This document shows, piece after piece, positions 32,273 through 40,246 of a stretch of 64,000 nt of DNA. Below the pieces are notes generated by a model, which was not told the DNA's origin, searched no databases, and saw only the letters and a program-made list of their open reading frames with translations. This DNA comes from DASYPQ01 sp036006425 (GTDB lineage Bacteria > Planctomycetota > UBA1135 > GCA-002686595). The stretch covers positions 62,001-126,000 of the forward strand of contig DASYPQ010000003.1 of the NCBI GenBank assembly GCA_036006425.1. Direction: 5' to 3'. Position numbers and translations under genes: made by a program. The first letter of the stretch is position 1, and every line of letters starts with the position of its first letter.

Positions 32273-33799
32273 TTGAAGCTCGGCCTCCATCAGTCCGCCC
32301 GTCTCGAGCAGCGACTCGTCCAGTCGCCGCAGATGATCCAGGCGATGCAGATCCTGCAGCTTTCGGGCCTGGATCTGCTCGATCGGATCCAGCAGGAGCT
32401 CGTCGAGAATCCGTTCCTCGAGGTCGAGGAAGGCGCCGCCGAGGCGAAGGACGGCGGCAAGGGTCCGGAAGCCGGACTCGCCGCGGACGGATCGGCGGAG
32501 AAGGCCCCCGAAGCCGGGACCGCGGCCGAGCCCGTCGCCGACTCCGGACCGGAGGGCGAGACGGACGGCCTCGCGGAGGAGCTCGAGCGCCTCGAGCGCG
32601 ACTCCGCGGACAGCTGGAACCGGCAGGGCACGAACGGCGAGGAAGGCGACCGGAAGCTCGAGGCGATGGCGAACACGCCCGACTCGGAGAAGTCGCTCCC
32701 CGAGGCGCTGACGGAGGAGCTCACGTTCCTCGACCTCGATCCGCGCGCGCGCAAGATCGCCGAGTACCTCGTGTGGTCGCTCGACGAGCGCGGCTACCTC
32801 ACGCAGTCGCTCGAGGAGATCGCCGCCGAGGCCGACGCCGAGGAAGTCGCCGCGGGGCGCGATCCCGCCGTGGCGCCGATCACCGCCGCCGACGTCGGCG
32901 CGGTCCTCGAGCGCCTGCGAGGCATCTCGCACCCCGCGATCGGCGCGCGCGATCTCAAGGAATGCCTGCGGCTGCAGATCGCGGCGCTCGGGCTCGAGCA
33001 TCCGCTGCTCCTCGCGATCGTCGAGAACCACCTCGAGGATCTCGAGCAGAACCGGCTGCCGCGGATCGCGAAGAGCACGGGCAAGGGGCTCGACGCCGTG
33101 AAGCAGGCGATGGCGATGCTGAAGACGCTCGATCCGCACCCGGGCGCCGGCTACGGCGAGACACGGATCCAGGCGATCACGCCGGACGTCATCGTCGAGG
33201 AGCAGGACGGCGAGTACGAGGTGCGACTCGAGCGGCAGCGGATCCCGCGGCTCGCGCTGTCGCCCGCGTACCGGGAGTTCCTGCGGCAGGCGAAGAAGGG
33301 CGACGGCGTGCGCGAGTGGGTGAAGAAGCGCGTCGAGGCGGCGCGCTGGTTCATCGAGGCCGTGCACCAGAGGCAGAGCACGTTGCAGCGGATCGCGCAG
33401 TCGATCTTCGTGAGGCAGCGAGGGTTCCTCGAGCGCGGCGTCGAGGGGTTCCAGCCGCTGCGGATGCAGGAAGTCGCCGACGAGGTCGGCGTGCACATCT
33501 CGACGGTGAGCCGCGCGGTTGCGGGCAAGTATGCGCAGACGCCGCGCGGGATCTATCCGCTGAAGTACTTCTTCGCGGGCGGGACGCAGAAGGCGAGCGG
33601 CGAGGTCGCGAGCCAGGTGAGCATCAAGCAGCGGATCGCCGATCTCGTCGCCGCGGAAGACCCCGACCGGCCGCTGTCGGACGACGAGCTCGCGAAGCTG
33701 CTCGAGGAGAAGGACAGCGTCCGGATCGCGCGGCGGACGGTGACGAAGTACCGCAAGGCGCTGTCGATTCCGTCGTCGAATCAGAGACGGAAGTTCTGA
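32273..33799 (+). CDS. rpoN: RNA polymerase sigma-54 factor
   Basis: 508 residues from a TTG at 32273. Region I is the Gln/Leu-rich activator-contact helix (HQSARLEQRLVQSPQMIQAM and QILQLSGLDLLDRI). Acidic region II spans about 45-140. Region III follows with the core-binding part and the helix-turn-helix (MQEVADEVGVHISTVSRAV), and the RpoN box ARRTVTKYRK sits near the C-terminus. It directs RNA polymerase to -24/-12 promoters and needs an NtrC-type ATPase; one is encoded 2 kb away. The opening residues MKLGLHQS confirm the TTG start, as the protein usually starts this way. It is convergent with the sialidase-like gene, 12 bases apart. Confidence 0.94.
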   Translation: MKLGLHQSARLEQRLVQSPQMIQAMQILQLSGLDLLDRIQQELVENPFLEVEEGAAEAKDGGKGPEAGLAADGSAEKAPEAGTAAEPVADSGPEGETDGLAEELERLERDSADSWNRQGTNGEEGDRKLEAMANTPDSEKSLPEALTEELTFLDLDPRARKIAEYLVWSLDERGYLTQSLEEIAAEADAEEVAAGRDPAVAPITAADVGAVLERLRGISHPAIGARDLKECLRLQIAALGLEHPLLLAIVENHLEDLEQNRLPRIAKSTGKGLDAVKQAMAMLKTLDPHPGAGYGETRIQAITPDVIVEEQDGEYEVRLERQRIPRLALSPAYREFLRQAKKGDGVREWVKKRVEAARWFIEAVHQRQSTLQRIAQSIFVRQRGFLERGVEGFQPLRMQEVADEVGVHISTVSRAVAGKYAQTPRGIYPLKYFFAGGTQKASGEVASQVSIKQRIADLVAAEDPDRPLSDDELAKLLEEKDSVRIARRTVTKYRKALSIPSSNQRRKF

Positions 33800-33811
33800 G
33801 TCGCGGAGCGG

Positions 33812-34942
33812 TCAGTGCGGCGCGTCCCAAAGAGGCGGCGTCTCCGGCTTGCGGTCGCGGAAGCGTGGCACACGCAGGAACAAGACGTTCCATTCACGCG
33901 TGGCCTTCTCGCCCGAGTCCGGTACGCGGGGAACGCGTGCGCAGAGGAGAACGAGAAGGTCCTCTCCGTCGTAGGCATGCGCGCACCACCCGAAGGCGAT
34001 GCCGTCTTCCCGCCCGCCGCGAAGAAGGACCGACCGGTCGGTCCAGTGGGCGAGATCACTCGAGGAGGCGAGACGGATCTCGGAGAAACCCCAATCGGGT
34101 GCCGGTCGATCGACGCAATTGAGCGCGAACGTCTGCCCGCTCGAGGGATCGTGACTGAGCGAGCGGACGGAACGGCTCGGAAGTTCCGGCAGATCGCCTG
34201 AACTTCGGACGCGTAGACCCCGGCCATCGCTCGTGAGATCGGCGACGAGCTTGACTTCCGGTCCGTACGTCCGGCCGAGCAGGATCGTCCCACCCTCGCG
34301 GCCTGGGGCCAACAAGCTGCATTGCCAACCGAAGCCGGTCTGAGAGAGCTCCTCACTCCAGGTCCAGTTCTCACTCTTCATCAGATCCGAGTCGGCCGGA
34401 GCGCTCGCGACCGACAGATGCGAGATGGTTTCCCCTCCGGAGTAGTCAGGCTTCGCGAAGATCTGCCAAATCCGCCCGTGATCCCGGAGGACTTCGGACT
34501 GAGAGGTCTGCAATCGAGCTTCACTACCGAGCAATGTCATATCTCCCCAGGTCGCGCCGCCGTCCAGTGAGCGGCAGATCTCCGCGCGGCCGGGCGACTT
34601 GCCTGCTGAGGAGTAGGTTCCGAGGAGGTAGAGAGTGCCACCAGCCTCGAACAGCCCGGCGTCGTTCGGCGTGTACACAGTCGCCGGCTTGCTCCACCTC
34701 GATCCGCGGTCTGTCGACTTGTAGACGTACGTGCCGAGCGGGCTCCCGTAGTGACCCGAGTGCTCCACGATTGCGATCAGAGAGCCGTCGGATCTGACGA
34801 TGAGCTGCGCGTTGTGGAGATTATCCCAAGGACTCGGCTCCGGCCGGTCGACGACGACCCAAGGAAACTGGGGCTCGACGGGCTCCGGGTGACCCTGCGG
34901 GAGCGCAACGAGCGCGAGCAGAATTGCGTGCGGCAACAGCAT
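33812..34942 (-). CDS. Exported sialidase/BNR-repeat-like protein
   Basis: 376 residues with a Sec signal (MLLPHAILLALVAL). BNR/Asp-box motifs mark a six-bladed propeller: STDRGSRWSKP and SLDGGATWGDM are clear, and later blades are weaker. This fold is used by exo-alpha-sialidases and many glycan-binding or hydrolytic proteins; the sialidase Arg triad is not obvious, so the substrate is open. The gene begins 14 bases after hicB on the same strand and could be read from the same transcript, which is unusual. Local GC is about 58-60 %, below the surrounding 65-70 %. Confidence 0.72.
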   Translation of the reverse strand: MLLPHAILLALVALPQGHPEPVEPQFPWVVVDRPEPSPWDNLHNAQLIVRSDGSLIAIVEHSGHYGSPLGTYVYKSTDRGSRWSKPATVYTPNDAGLFEAGGTLYLLGTYSSAGKSPGRAEICRSLDGGATWGDMTLLGSEARLQTSQSEVLRDHGRIWQIFAKPDYSGGETISHLSVASAPADSDLMKSENWTWSEELSQTGFGWQCSLLAPGREGGTILLGRTYGPEVKLVADLTSDGRGLRVRSSGDLPELPSRSVRSLSHDPSSGQTFALNCVDRPAPDWGFSEIRLASSSDLAHWTDRSVLLRGGREDGIAFGWCAHAYDGEDLLVLLCARVPRVPDSGEKATREWNVLFLRVPRFRDRKPETPPLWDAPH

Positions 34943-34956
34943 CGTGGAGAGCCGAT

Positions 34957-35172
34957 CTACAGACGCGAGTTCCTCAGAGTGCTCGGCTCGGGTACCTCTC
35001 GACCCATTTCGCGCGCGACGTCGAGCCAGAGCTCGATCGCCGCTTGTGCTTCGAGCAGCGCCTCCTCGTGAGTCGCGCCGTGCGCCATGCACCCTTCGAG
35101 GTCGGGAACCTCCGCGAGGAACGCTGCGTCCTCCGAGCTCCAGAACAGGTCGATCTCGTACTTGTGGTTCAT
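34957..35172 (-). CDS. hicB: HicB-family antitoxin
   Basis: 71 residues. The sequence YEIDLFWSSEDAAFLAEVPD, then LEGCMAHGATHEEALLEAQ, is the partial RNase-H-like fold of HicB, with the typical WSxEDxAFLAxVPxLxGCxAxGxT pattern. HicB neutralises HicA and normally represses its own operon through a C-terminal DNA-binding part; here the C-terminus is very short (about 20 residues after the core), so DNA binding is uncertain. Its ATG overlaps the hicA stop as ATGA, the usual toxin-first order of hicAB. Confidence 0.88.
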   Translation of the reverse strand: MNHKYEIDLFWSSEDAAFLAEVPDLEGCMAHGATHEEALLEAQAAIELWLDVAREMGREVPEPSTLRNSRL

Positions 35173-35423
35173 TCCTCGGACTCGATCCCTTCCCGCAGGA
35201 GAAGCCTTCGGACCTGACGAACCTGGTAGGGCTTCACCTCGTGCCCGCGACGCTGCAAGTTGAGGATACTCCGGGATCCAGGCCGTCGGAAGACGTGATG
35301 GCTGCCGCGTACGCGCTCCAGGAAGCCGAGACGGAGGAGGAGGGAGCGCATCCCGAGGAACGAGATCGACGCGTCCGAGTCCCCGCTCAGCACGCGGTCC
35401 AACAGTTCGTCCCTTCGCGTCAC
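35169..35423 (-). CDS. hicA: HicA-family mRNA interferase toxin
   Basis: 84 residues if read from the GTG at 35423; an ATG at 35504 would add 27 non-conserved residues. The core LLLRLGFLERVRGSHHVFRRPG holds the conserved Gly-Ser-His (His42) of the double-stranded-RNA-binding-like toxin fold, followed by NLQRRGHEVKPYQVRQVRRLL. The insertion between the first helix and this core is longer than in most HicA proteins. HicA cuts mRNA in the cytoplasm and is held in check by HicB. The GC content of the pair and the sialidase gene is lower than that of the flanking genes, consistent with transfer. Confidence 0.85.
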   Translation of the reverse strand: MTRRDELLDRVLSGDSDASISFLGMRSLLLRLGFLERVRGSHHVFRRPGSRSILNLQRRGHEVKPYQVRQVRRLLLREGIESEE

Positions 35424-35516
35424 CCGCCTCCGTGGCCTCCGGCGCGAGGACCAAGGGCGGAAAGAGACGGTTACCTTCGTCTCGCGAATTTCCGTGCAGC
35501 GCATCGCGTGCTATTC

Positions 35517-35552
35517 TCTCGAGCTTCCATCGTCGAACCCGCGAGCTCGAGA
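35517..35552 (+). promoter_or_regulatory. Leader hairpin of efp with candidate -10
   Basis: 8-bp arms TCTCGAGC (35517-35524) and GCTCGAGA (35545-35552) enclose 20 bases in the leader of efp, 16 bases before its ATG. A possible -10, TATTCT (35512-35517), sits directly upstream, so the hairpin would lie at the 5' end of the mRNA. Confidence 0.35.
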
Positions 35553-35568
35553 ACCCCCTGCCGACCCC

Positions 35569-36135
35569 ATGACCGTCCGAGCCACTGAACTCCGCAAAGG
35601 CACCGTGATCGTCGGCGAGCGCGGCGAGCTGCTGCTGATCACCGAGTACCACCACCACACGCCGGGGAACCTGCGCGCGGTCATCCACGCGAAGGTCAAG
35701 AACCTTGCCAGCGGCACCGTCACGCCATTGCGCTGGGGATCGAGCGACGCGTTCGAGGTCGCCTACCTCGACAAGAAGAAGTGCGAGTACCTCTACAAGG
35801 ACTCCACCGGGTTCCACTTCATGGACCAGGAGAACTTCGAGCAGTTCCCGATCTCCGAGGAGCTCGTCGGCGACATGATGGGCTACGTCCGCGAGAACAC
35901 GCCCGTCGTCGTCACCTTCCACGGCCCCGTCGCGATCGGCGTCGAGCTCCCCTCCTCCGTGACGCTCAAGGTCGTCGAGGCCGAGGCCGCGGTCCGCGGC
36001 AACACGGCCACGAACGTGAAGAAGGACGCCGTCGTCGAGACCGGTCTCAAGGTCAAGGTGCCGCCGCACATCGCGGTCGGCGACGAGATCAAGATCAGCA
36101 CGGTCGACGGCGAGTTCCTCGGCCGCCAGAACTAG
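35569..36135 (+). CDS. efp: Translation elongation factor P with Asn at the tip position
   Basis: 188 residues, the standard EF-P length: KOW-like domain 1-65 and two OB domains (66-188; FHFMDQENFEQFPI and ending in EIKISTVDGEFLGRQN). EF-P rescues ribosomes stalled on polyproline. The loop reaching the peptidyl transferase centre reads HHHTPGNLRA, so residue 34, the Lys or Arg modified in E. coli, Pseudomonas or Bacillus, is Asn (codon 35668-35670). The factor is therefore unmodified or uses another chemistry. I recall TPGN-type loops in some related phyla. The ATG at 35569 fits the family start; an upstream start would add 25 odd residues. Confidence 0.92.
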   Translation: MTVRATELRKGTVIVGERGELLLITEYHHHTPGNLRAVIHAKVKNLASGTVTPLRWGSSDAFEVAYLDKKKCEYLYKDSTGFHFMDQENFEQFPISEELVGDMMGYVRENTPVVVTFHGPVAIGVELPSSVTLKVVEAEAAVRGNTATNVKKDAVVETGLKVKVPPHIAVGDEIKISTVDGEFLGRQN

Positions 36136-36141
36136 CTGCGT

Positions 36142-38910
36142 CTACGTCGCCGTCGCGGTCTTCGCCGTCGACTCCGGCTCGTACCGGTCGAGCACGCGGC
36201 CGAGCTCCTCCCAGGACACGGGCTTCGACACGTAGTCGTCCATCCCGGCCTCGATGCACCGCTCCCGGTCCCCTTCCATCGCGATCGCCGTCAACGCCAC
36301 GATCGGCAGCTTGGCGAACGGCCCGCCGAGCCGTCGGATCTCGCGCGTCGCCTCGAACCCGTCCATCCGCGGCATCTGGCAGTCCATCAGCACGAGGTCG
36401 TAGCGGATCTGCCGGACCGCCGCGAGCGCCTCGATCCCGCTCGTCGCGATGTCGGCGCGCCAACCGAGGCGCGCGACCATCTGCGCTCCGACCTTCTGAT
36501 TGATCAGGTTGTCCTCGACGATCAGGAGACGCCCGCGCGTCCCCGCCCGCGCCTCGGAGGCCGGCTTCGCCCGCTCGGCGGGCAGCAGCGCCGCCGGTCC
36601 TTCGGCGGAGCCCTCGGCAGCGGCAATACCCAGCGCGAGCCGGATGCCGTCGGCGAGCTGCGACGCGCGCACGGGCTTCGTCAGGCGCCGCGCGATCCCG
36701 ACGGCGCGCAGTCCCTCGGCGTCGATCGGGTGCACGACGGAAGTCAGGAGCAGCATCGGAACGCCGGAGAGGCGCGGATCGTCGCGCACCGCGCGCGCGA
36801 AGCCCATGCCGTCGAGCTCCGGCATGTGCATGTCCGTGATCACGAGATCGAAGCGGCGTCCCGCATCGTGCTCGCGGAGGAGCGCGTCGAGGCCGGCGCG
36901 CGCGCTCTCGACCGTCTCGACGACCATCCCGAGCGCCTGCACCTGGTGCGCAAGGATCGTGCGGTTCGTCGCGTTGTCGTCGATGCACAGGACGCGCATC
37001 CCGGCGAGGCTGCGGACTTCGCGGAGGAGAGCCGCGGGCACCGCTTCGCGGCGCTGCAGCCGCACCGTGAACCAGAATCGACTGCCCGCTCCGGCTTCGC
37101 TCGAGAATCCGATCTCGCCGCCCATCAGGTCGACGAGCTGCCGCGAGATCGCGAGGCCGAGCCCGGTTCCTCCGTAGCGGCGCGTCGTCGAGCTGTCGGC
37201 CTGCGAGAAGGACTGGAAGAGAAGGGACTGTGCCTCCTGCGGGATGCCGATCCCCGTGTCGGTGACGTCCGCGCGCAGGAGCAGGCTCTCGTCGGTCTGC
37301 GACTCGATGCGGACGTGGACGGACACCTCGCCCGCGTTGGTGAACTTGATCGCGTTCCCCACGAGGTTCGTCAGGACCTGGCGGAAGCGCCCGGCGTCGC
37401 CCGCGGCGGAGGCGGGGACCGTCGGCTCGACGAGCACGTTGAGCTCCACGCGCTTCACGTGCGCCGAGCGCGCCATGAGCTCGCAGACCTCCTCGACCTC
37501 CCGGCCCGGGTCGAACGCCTCGACGAGCAGCGTCACCTTGCGCGCCTCGATCTTCGAGAAGTCGAGGATGTCGTTGATGATCGTGAGCAGGCCCTCGCCG
37601 CTCGAGTGCAGCGTCTCCGCGAACTCGCGCTGCTCCGCGGTCAGCTCGGTGTCGAGCAGCAGCGACGTCATCCCGATGACGCCGTTCATCGGCGTGCGGA
37701 TCTCGTGGCTCATGTTCGCGAGGAAGTCGCTCTTCGCGCGGTTCGCCGCGCGCGCCTCCTGCACGGCCCGGTCGAGAGCCGTGTTCTTCTCGCCGACCTC
37801 GCGGATCTGCCCGCGGATCGCCCGCGCCACGACGACGGCGAGGACGACGACGACGAGCGAGGAGAGGAGCATGACGGCGAGGATCTGCGTCCACGCCCGT
37901 TCCAGGACCGCCTTGGAGTGCTGCTCGTGGTCGTCCGAGAGCCGCGCCTCTCGCTGGATCAGCGCGGCGCGCACCTTGACGAACCGCTCGAGCTGATCGT
38001 CGACGAGCTTCGCGAGCTCGCGGCGCTCCTGCTTGAGCACCAGCCGGCGGTTGCTCGCGCCGAAGAGCCCCGCGGGGTCGGCAGACCCGGCACCGAGGCC
38101 GAGGAGCGACGCCTGGATCCGTTCGAGCCCGTTGCCGCCGCGTCCGGGGGTGTCCGCGTCGGCCTGGCAGTCGTGCTGGAGCCGGAGCAACGAGACCGCC
38201 ACGTGGTTCTCGCGGATGTCCGCGAGCTGGTCGACCGTCTCCGCGGACAGGAGTCGCTCGCACGACAGCGCCAGGTCGTCGATCTCGCGCACGACGGACC
38301 GCGAACGCGAGTCCTCGTTGAGCGCTTCGGCTATCTGTCGCGTGCTCGCTTCGGGCGCCTCGCCGTGCGAGGCGCGGAGCCGGACGATCCACTGCGCGCG
38401 CACGAGGGCGAGGCGGCCCTCCGCGGCTTCCAGGTCCGCGCGCAGCGCATCGAGCTCCTGGGAGACGTGCTCGTGGGTGGTCGCGAGCGTCGCCTGGTTC
38501 GTGCGGTACGACTCGCGCCATCCCTCGCACGCATCGACGAGGTCGAGCAGCGGCGCGAAGAACTCGCTCTCGCTGCTCGGCTGGAGCGCGCCGGCTTCGC
38601 GCGCGAGCTCCCGCTCGCCGCGCCGGAGGTCCTCGATCCAGGCGTGCCGGGAGTCCGCGGATTCCTTGGCCATCGGGTCGAGGATCGTGAGCAGCGCGAG
38701 GCGACCCTGCGAGATGCCGTTCTCCATGCCGGCGAGCCGGGCCATCGCGCGCGCCTGCGATTCGGAGACCGCGTTGCGCGCGCTCTCGATCCGGTACAGG
38801 GCGCGCGAGAACAGCGCGAGGCAGGCGCCTCCGGCGACGAGGGCCACACCGGCGATGAGCCATACCAGTCGGCCGGCGAGGCGCCCGTGGCTCCGATCGG
38901 TCCTGTTCAC
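36142..38910 (-). CDS. Hybrid sensor histidine kinase with two receiver domains
   Basis: 922 residues from a GTG at 38910. A transmembrane segment (about 14-34), an extracytoplasmic helical sensor of about 300 residues, then a second segment (ILAVMLLSSLVVVVLAVVVA, about 342-361). The transmitter has SHEIRTPMNGVIG with His402, and an ATPase with NLVGNAIKF, DTGIGIP and GTGLGLAIS. Two receivers follow with Asp693 (ITDMHMPELDG) and Asp843 (LMDCQMPRMDG). No phosphotransfer domain is present, so phosphate must pass to a separate protein. The binding-protein gene 22 bases upstream probably encodes its ligand receptor. It is convergent with efp. Confidence 0.92.
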   Translation of the reverse strand: MNRTDRSHGRLAGRLVWLIAGVALVAGGACLALFSRALYRIESARNAVSESQARAMARLAGMENGISQGRLALLTILDPMAKESADSRHAWIEDLRRGERELAREAGALQPSSESEFFAPLLDLVDACEGWRESYRTNQATLATTHEHVSQELDALRADLEAAEGRLALVRAQWIVRLRASHGEAPEASTRQIAEALNEDSRSRSVVREIDDLALSCERLLSAETVDQLADIRENHVAVSLLRLQHDCQADADTPGRGGNGLERIQASLLGLGAGSADPAGLFGASNRRLVLKQERRELAKLVDDQLERFVKVRAALIQREARLSDDHEQHSKAVLERAWTQILAVMLLSSLVVVVLAVVVARAIRGQIREVGEKNTALDRAVQEARAANRAKSDFLANMSHEIRTPMNGVIGMTSLLLDTELTAEQREFAETLHSSGEGLLTIINDILDFSKIEARKVTLLVEAFDPGREVEEVCELMARSAHVKRVELNVLVEPTVPASAAGDAGRFRQVLTNLVGNAIKFTNAGEVSVHVRIESQTDESLLLRADVTDTGIGIPQEAQSLLFQSFSQADSSTTRRYGGTGLGLAISRQLVDLMGGEIGFSSEAGAGSRFWFTVRLQRREAVPAALLREVRSLAGMRVLCIDDNATNRTILAHQVQALGMVVETVESARAGLDALLREHDAGRRFDLVITDMHMPELDGMGFARAVRDDPRLSGVPMLLLTSVVHPIDAEGLRAVGIARRLTKPVRASQLADGIRLALGIAAAEGSAEGPAALLPAERAKPASEARAGTRGRLLIVEDNLINQKVGAQMVARLGWRADIATSGIEALAAVRQIRYDLVLMDCQMPRMDGFEATREIRRLGGPFAKLPIVALTAIAMEGDRERCIEAGMDDYVSKPVSWEELGRVLDRYEPESTAKTATAT

Positions 38911-38932
38911 CGTCTCGCCGCAGCGCCCGTCG

Positions 38933-40162
38933 TCACGGGCTCCTCTTCAGCGTGGTCCAGTCGAGAGGAACAATCGTCCCTCCGCGCACGATCGTCGGCC
39001 ACACGCGGTGACAGGCCTGGTGCTCGTCCGCCGAGAGCCGCAGCGGCTCGCCGAGCCCGATGTCGAACGTGCCGAGGCCCTCGAGCGCGAGGACGACCGA
39101 CGCGCGATCGGGCTTGCCGTCGATCCGCGCGAGGGCGCGGCACAGGATCCGCGTGCTGATGTACCCCTCGAGGGAAGCGAAGCCGAGCGCCTGCCCGGGA
39201 TAGAGCGCGCCGAATGCGGCGCGGTACTCGGCGACGATCGGCAGCTCGTCGTCGAAGTGCGGAACGACCTGCGTGATGATCACGCCCTCGCCTCCGTCCC
39301 CGAGCTCGCGCAGCAGCGAGTGCGATCCGACGAAGGAGACGTTCAGGAACAGGGCCTCGAGTCCGTTCGAGCGCGCGAGCTTGATGAACGCCGCGCAGGG
39401 CGCGTAGGTCCCGATCATGACCACGGCGCGCGGTCGAGGGTCCGCGAGCAGCATCTCGGCGACCGCGGTCTCCACCGCGACCGTGTTGCGCTCGTAGCGC
39501 CCGTGGACGATCGCCTTCTCGCTCGCGAGCCCGTGCGCCTTCATCGCCGCGAGCCCGCCCGCGAACCCGGCGTCGCCGTACGCATCGCGCTGGGTGAAGA
39601 ACGCGATCTCCGCGCACGGGATGCCGACCTTCTCGACGAGCCCGTCGATCATCGCCCGCGTCTCCTCGGCGTAGCTCGCGCGGTAGTTGACGACGTTGTG
39701 GTCGGGAGGATTCTTGCGCAGCAGTCCGGCGCCGGTCACGGCTCCGTAGAACGGCGTGCCCGTCGCACTCGCGATCGGGAGCGCCGCCACGGCGGTCGGA
39801 GTCCCGACGTCGCCGACGAGCGCGACAACGTGGTGGTCGTCGATCAGCCGCCGCACGTTCGGTCCGGTCCGCTCGGGTTCGTACCCGTCGTCCAGCGCGA
39901 TCACGCGCACGGTCCGTCCGTGGATGCCGCCGTTCCTCCCGACTTCGTCGAGCGCCGCCCGGACGCCGTCGAGCATCCGGGTTCCGAGGTCGGAAGCCGG
40001 CCCGGTGAGCGCGGTCGACATGCCGAGGACGATCTCCTCCGCCGGCGCGACGGGAGGGCTCGCCTCGCTCCTCGATCCGGCCTGGATGTGCGGCCAGGCG
40101 AGGATGCAGGCGGTCCAGCACGCAGCGCGTGCCCCGCCTCGTGCGGCGCGTGATCCAGTCAA
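38933..40162 (-). CDS. Periplasmic ligand-binding protein (LivK/ANF-receptor type)
   Basis: 409 residues from a TTG at 40162, with a signal-like segment (ACWTACILAWPHIQA). The fold is that of branched-chain amino-acid/amide-binding proteins: VLGMSTALTGPASDLGTRMLDG, then DDGYEPERTGPNVRRLIDDHHV and ALVGDVGTPTAVAALPIA. No ABC permease or ATPase is adjacent; instead a hybrid histidine kinase follows 22 bases downstream. It is thus more likely a receptor that presents its ligand to the kinase than a transport protein. The ligand is unknown. Confidence 0.85.
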   Translation of the reverse strand: MTGSRAARGGARAACWTACILAWPHIQAGSRSEASPPVAPAEEIVLGMSTALTGPASDLGTRMLDGVRAALDEVGRNGGIHGRTVRVIALDDGYEPERTGPNVRRLIDDHHVVALVGDVGTPTAVAALPIASATGTPFYGAVTGAGLLRKNPPDHNVVNYRASYAEETRAMIDGLVEKVGIPCAEIAFFTQRDAYGDAGFAGGLAAMKAHGLASEKAIVHGRYERNTVAVETAVAEMLLADPRPRAVVMIGTYAPCAAFIKLARSNGLEALFLNVSFVGSHSLLRELGDGGEGVIITQVVPHFDDELPIVAEYRAAFGALYPGQALGFASLEGYISTRILCRALARIDGKPDRASVVLALEGLGTFDIGLGEPLRLSADEHQACHRVWPTIVRGGTIVPLDWTTLKRSP

Positions 40163-40246
40163 GGTGGGGCCTCGGGAATCGGACGGAACAGATGGACCGG
40201 GTTCCGATCCATCGACCGATCCGCGGCCGCCGCTTGAGGCCCGGGT

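Noticed and set aside
35424..35504. N-terminal extension of HicA from the ATG at 35504
   Set aside because: The added 27 residues are basic and unlike HicA, and the GTG at 35423 gives the standard fold.
36730..39159. 809-codon plus-strand open frame opposite the hybrid kinase
   Set aside because: Antisense to a complete histidine kinase with all motifs; composition typical of a shadow frame.
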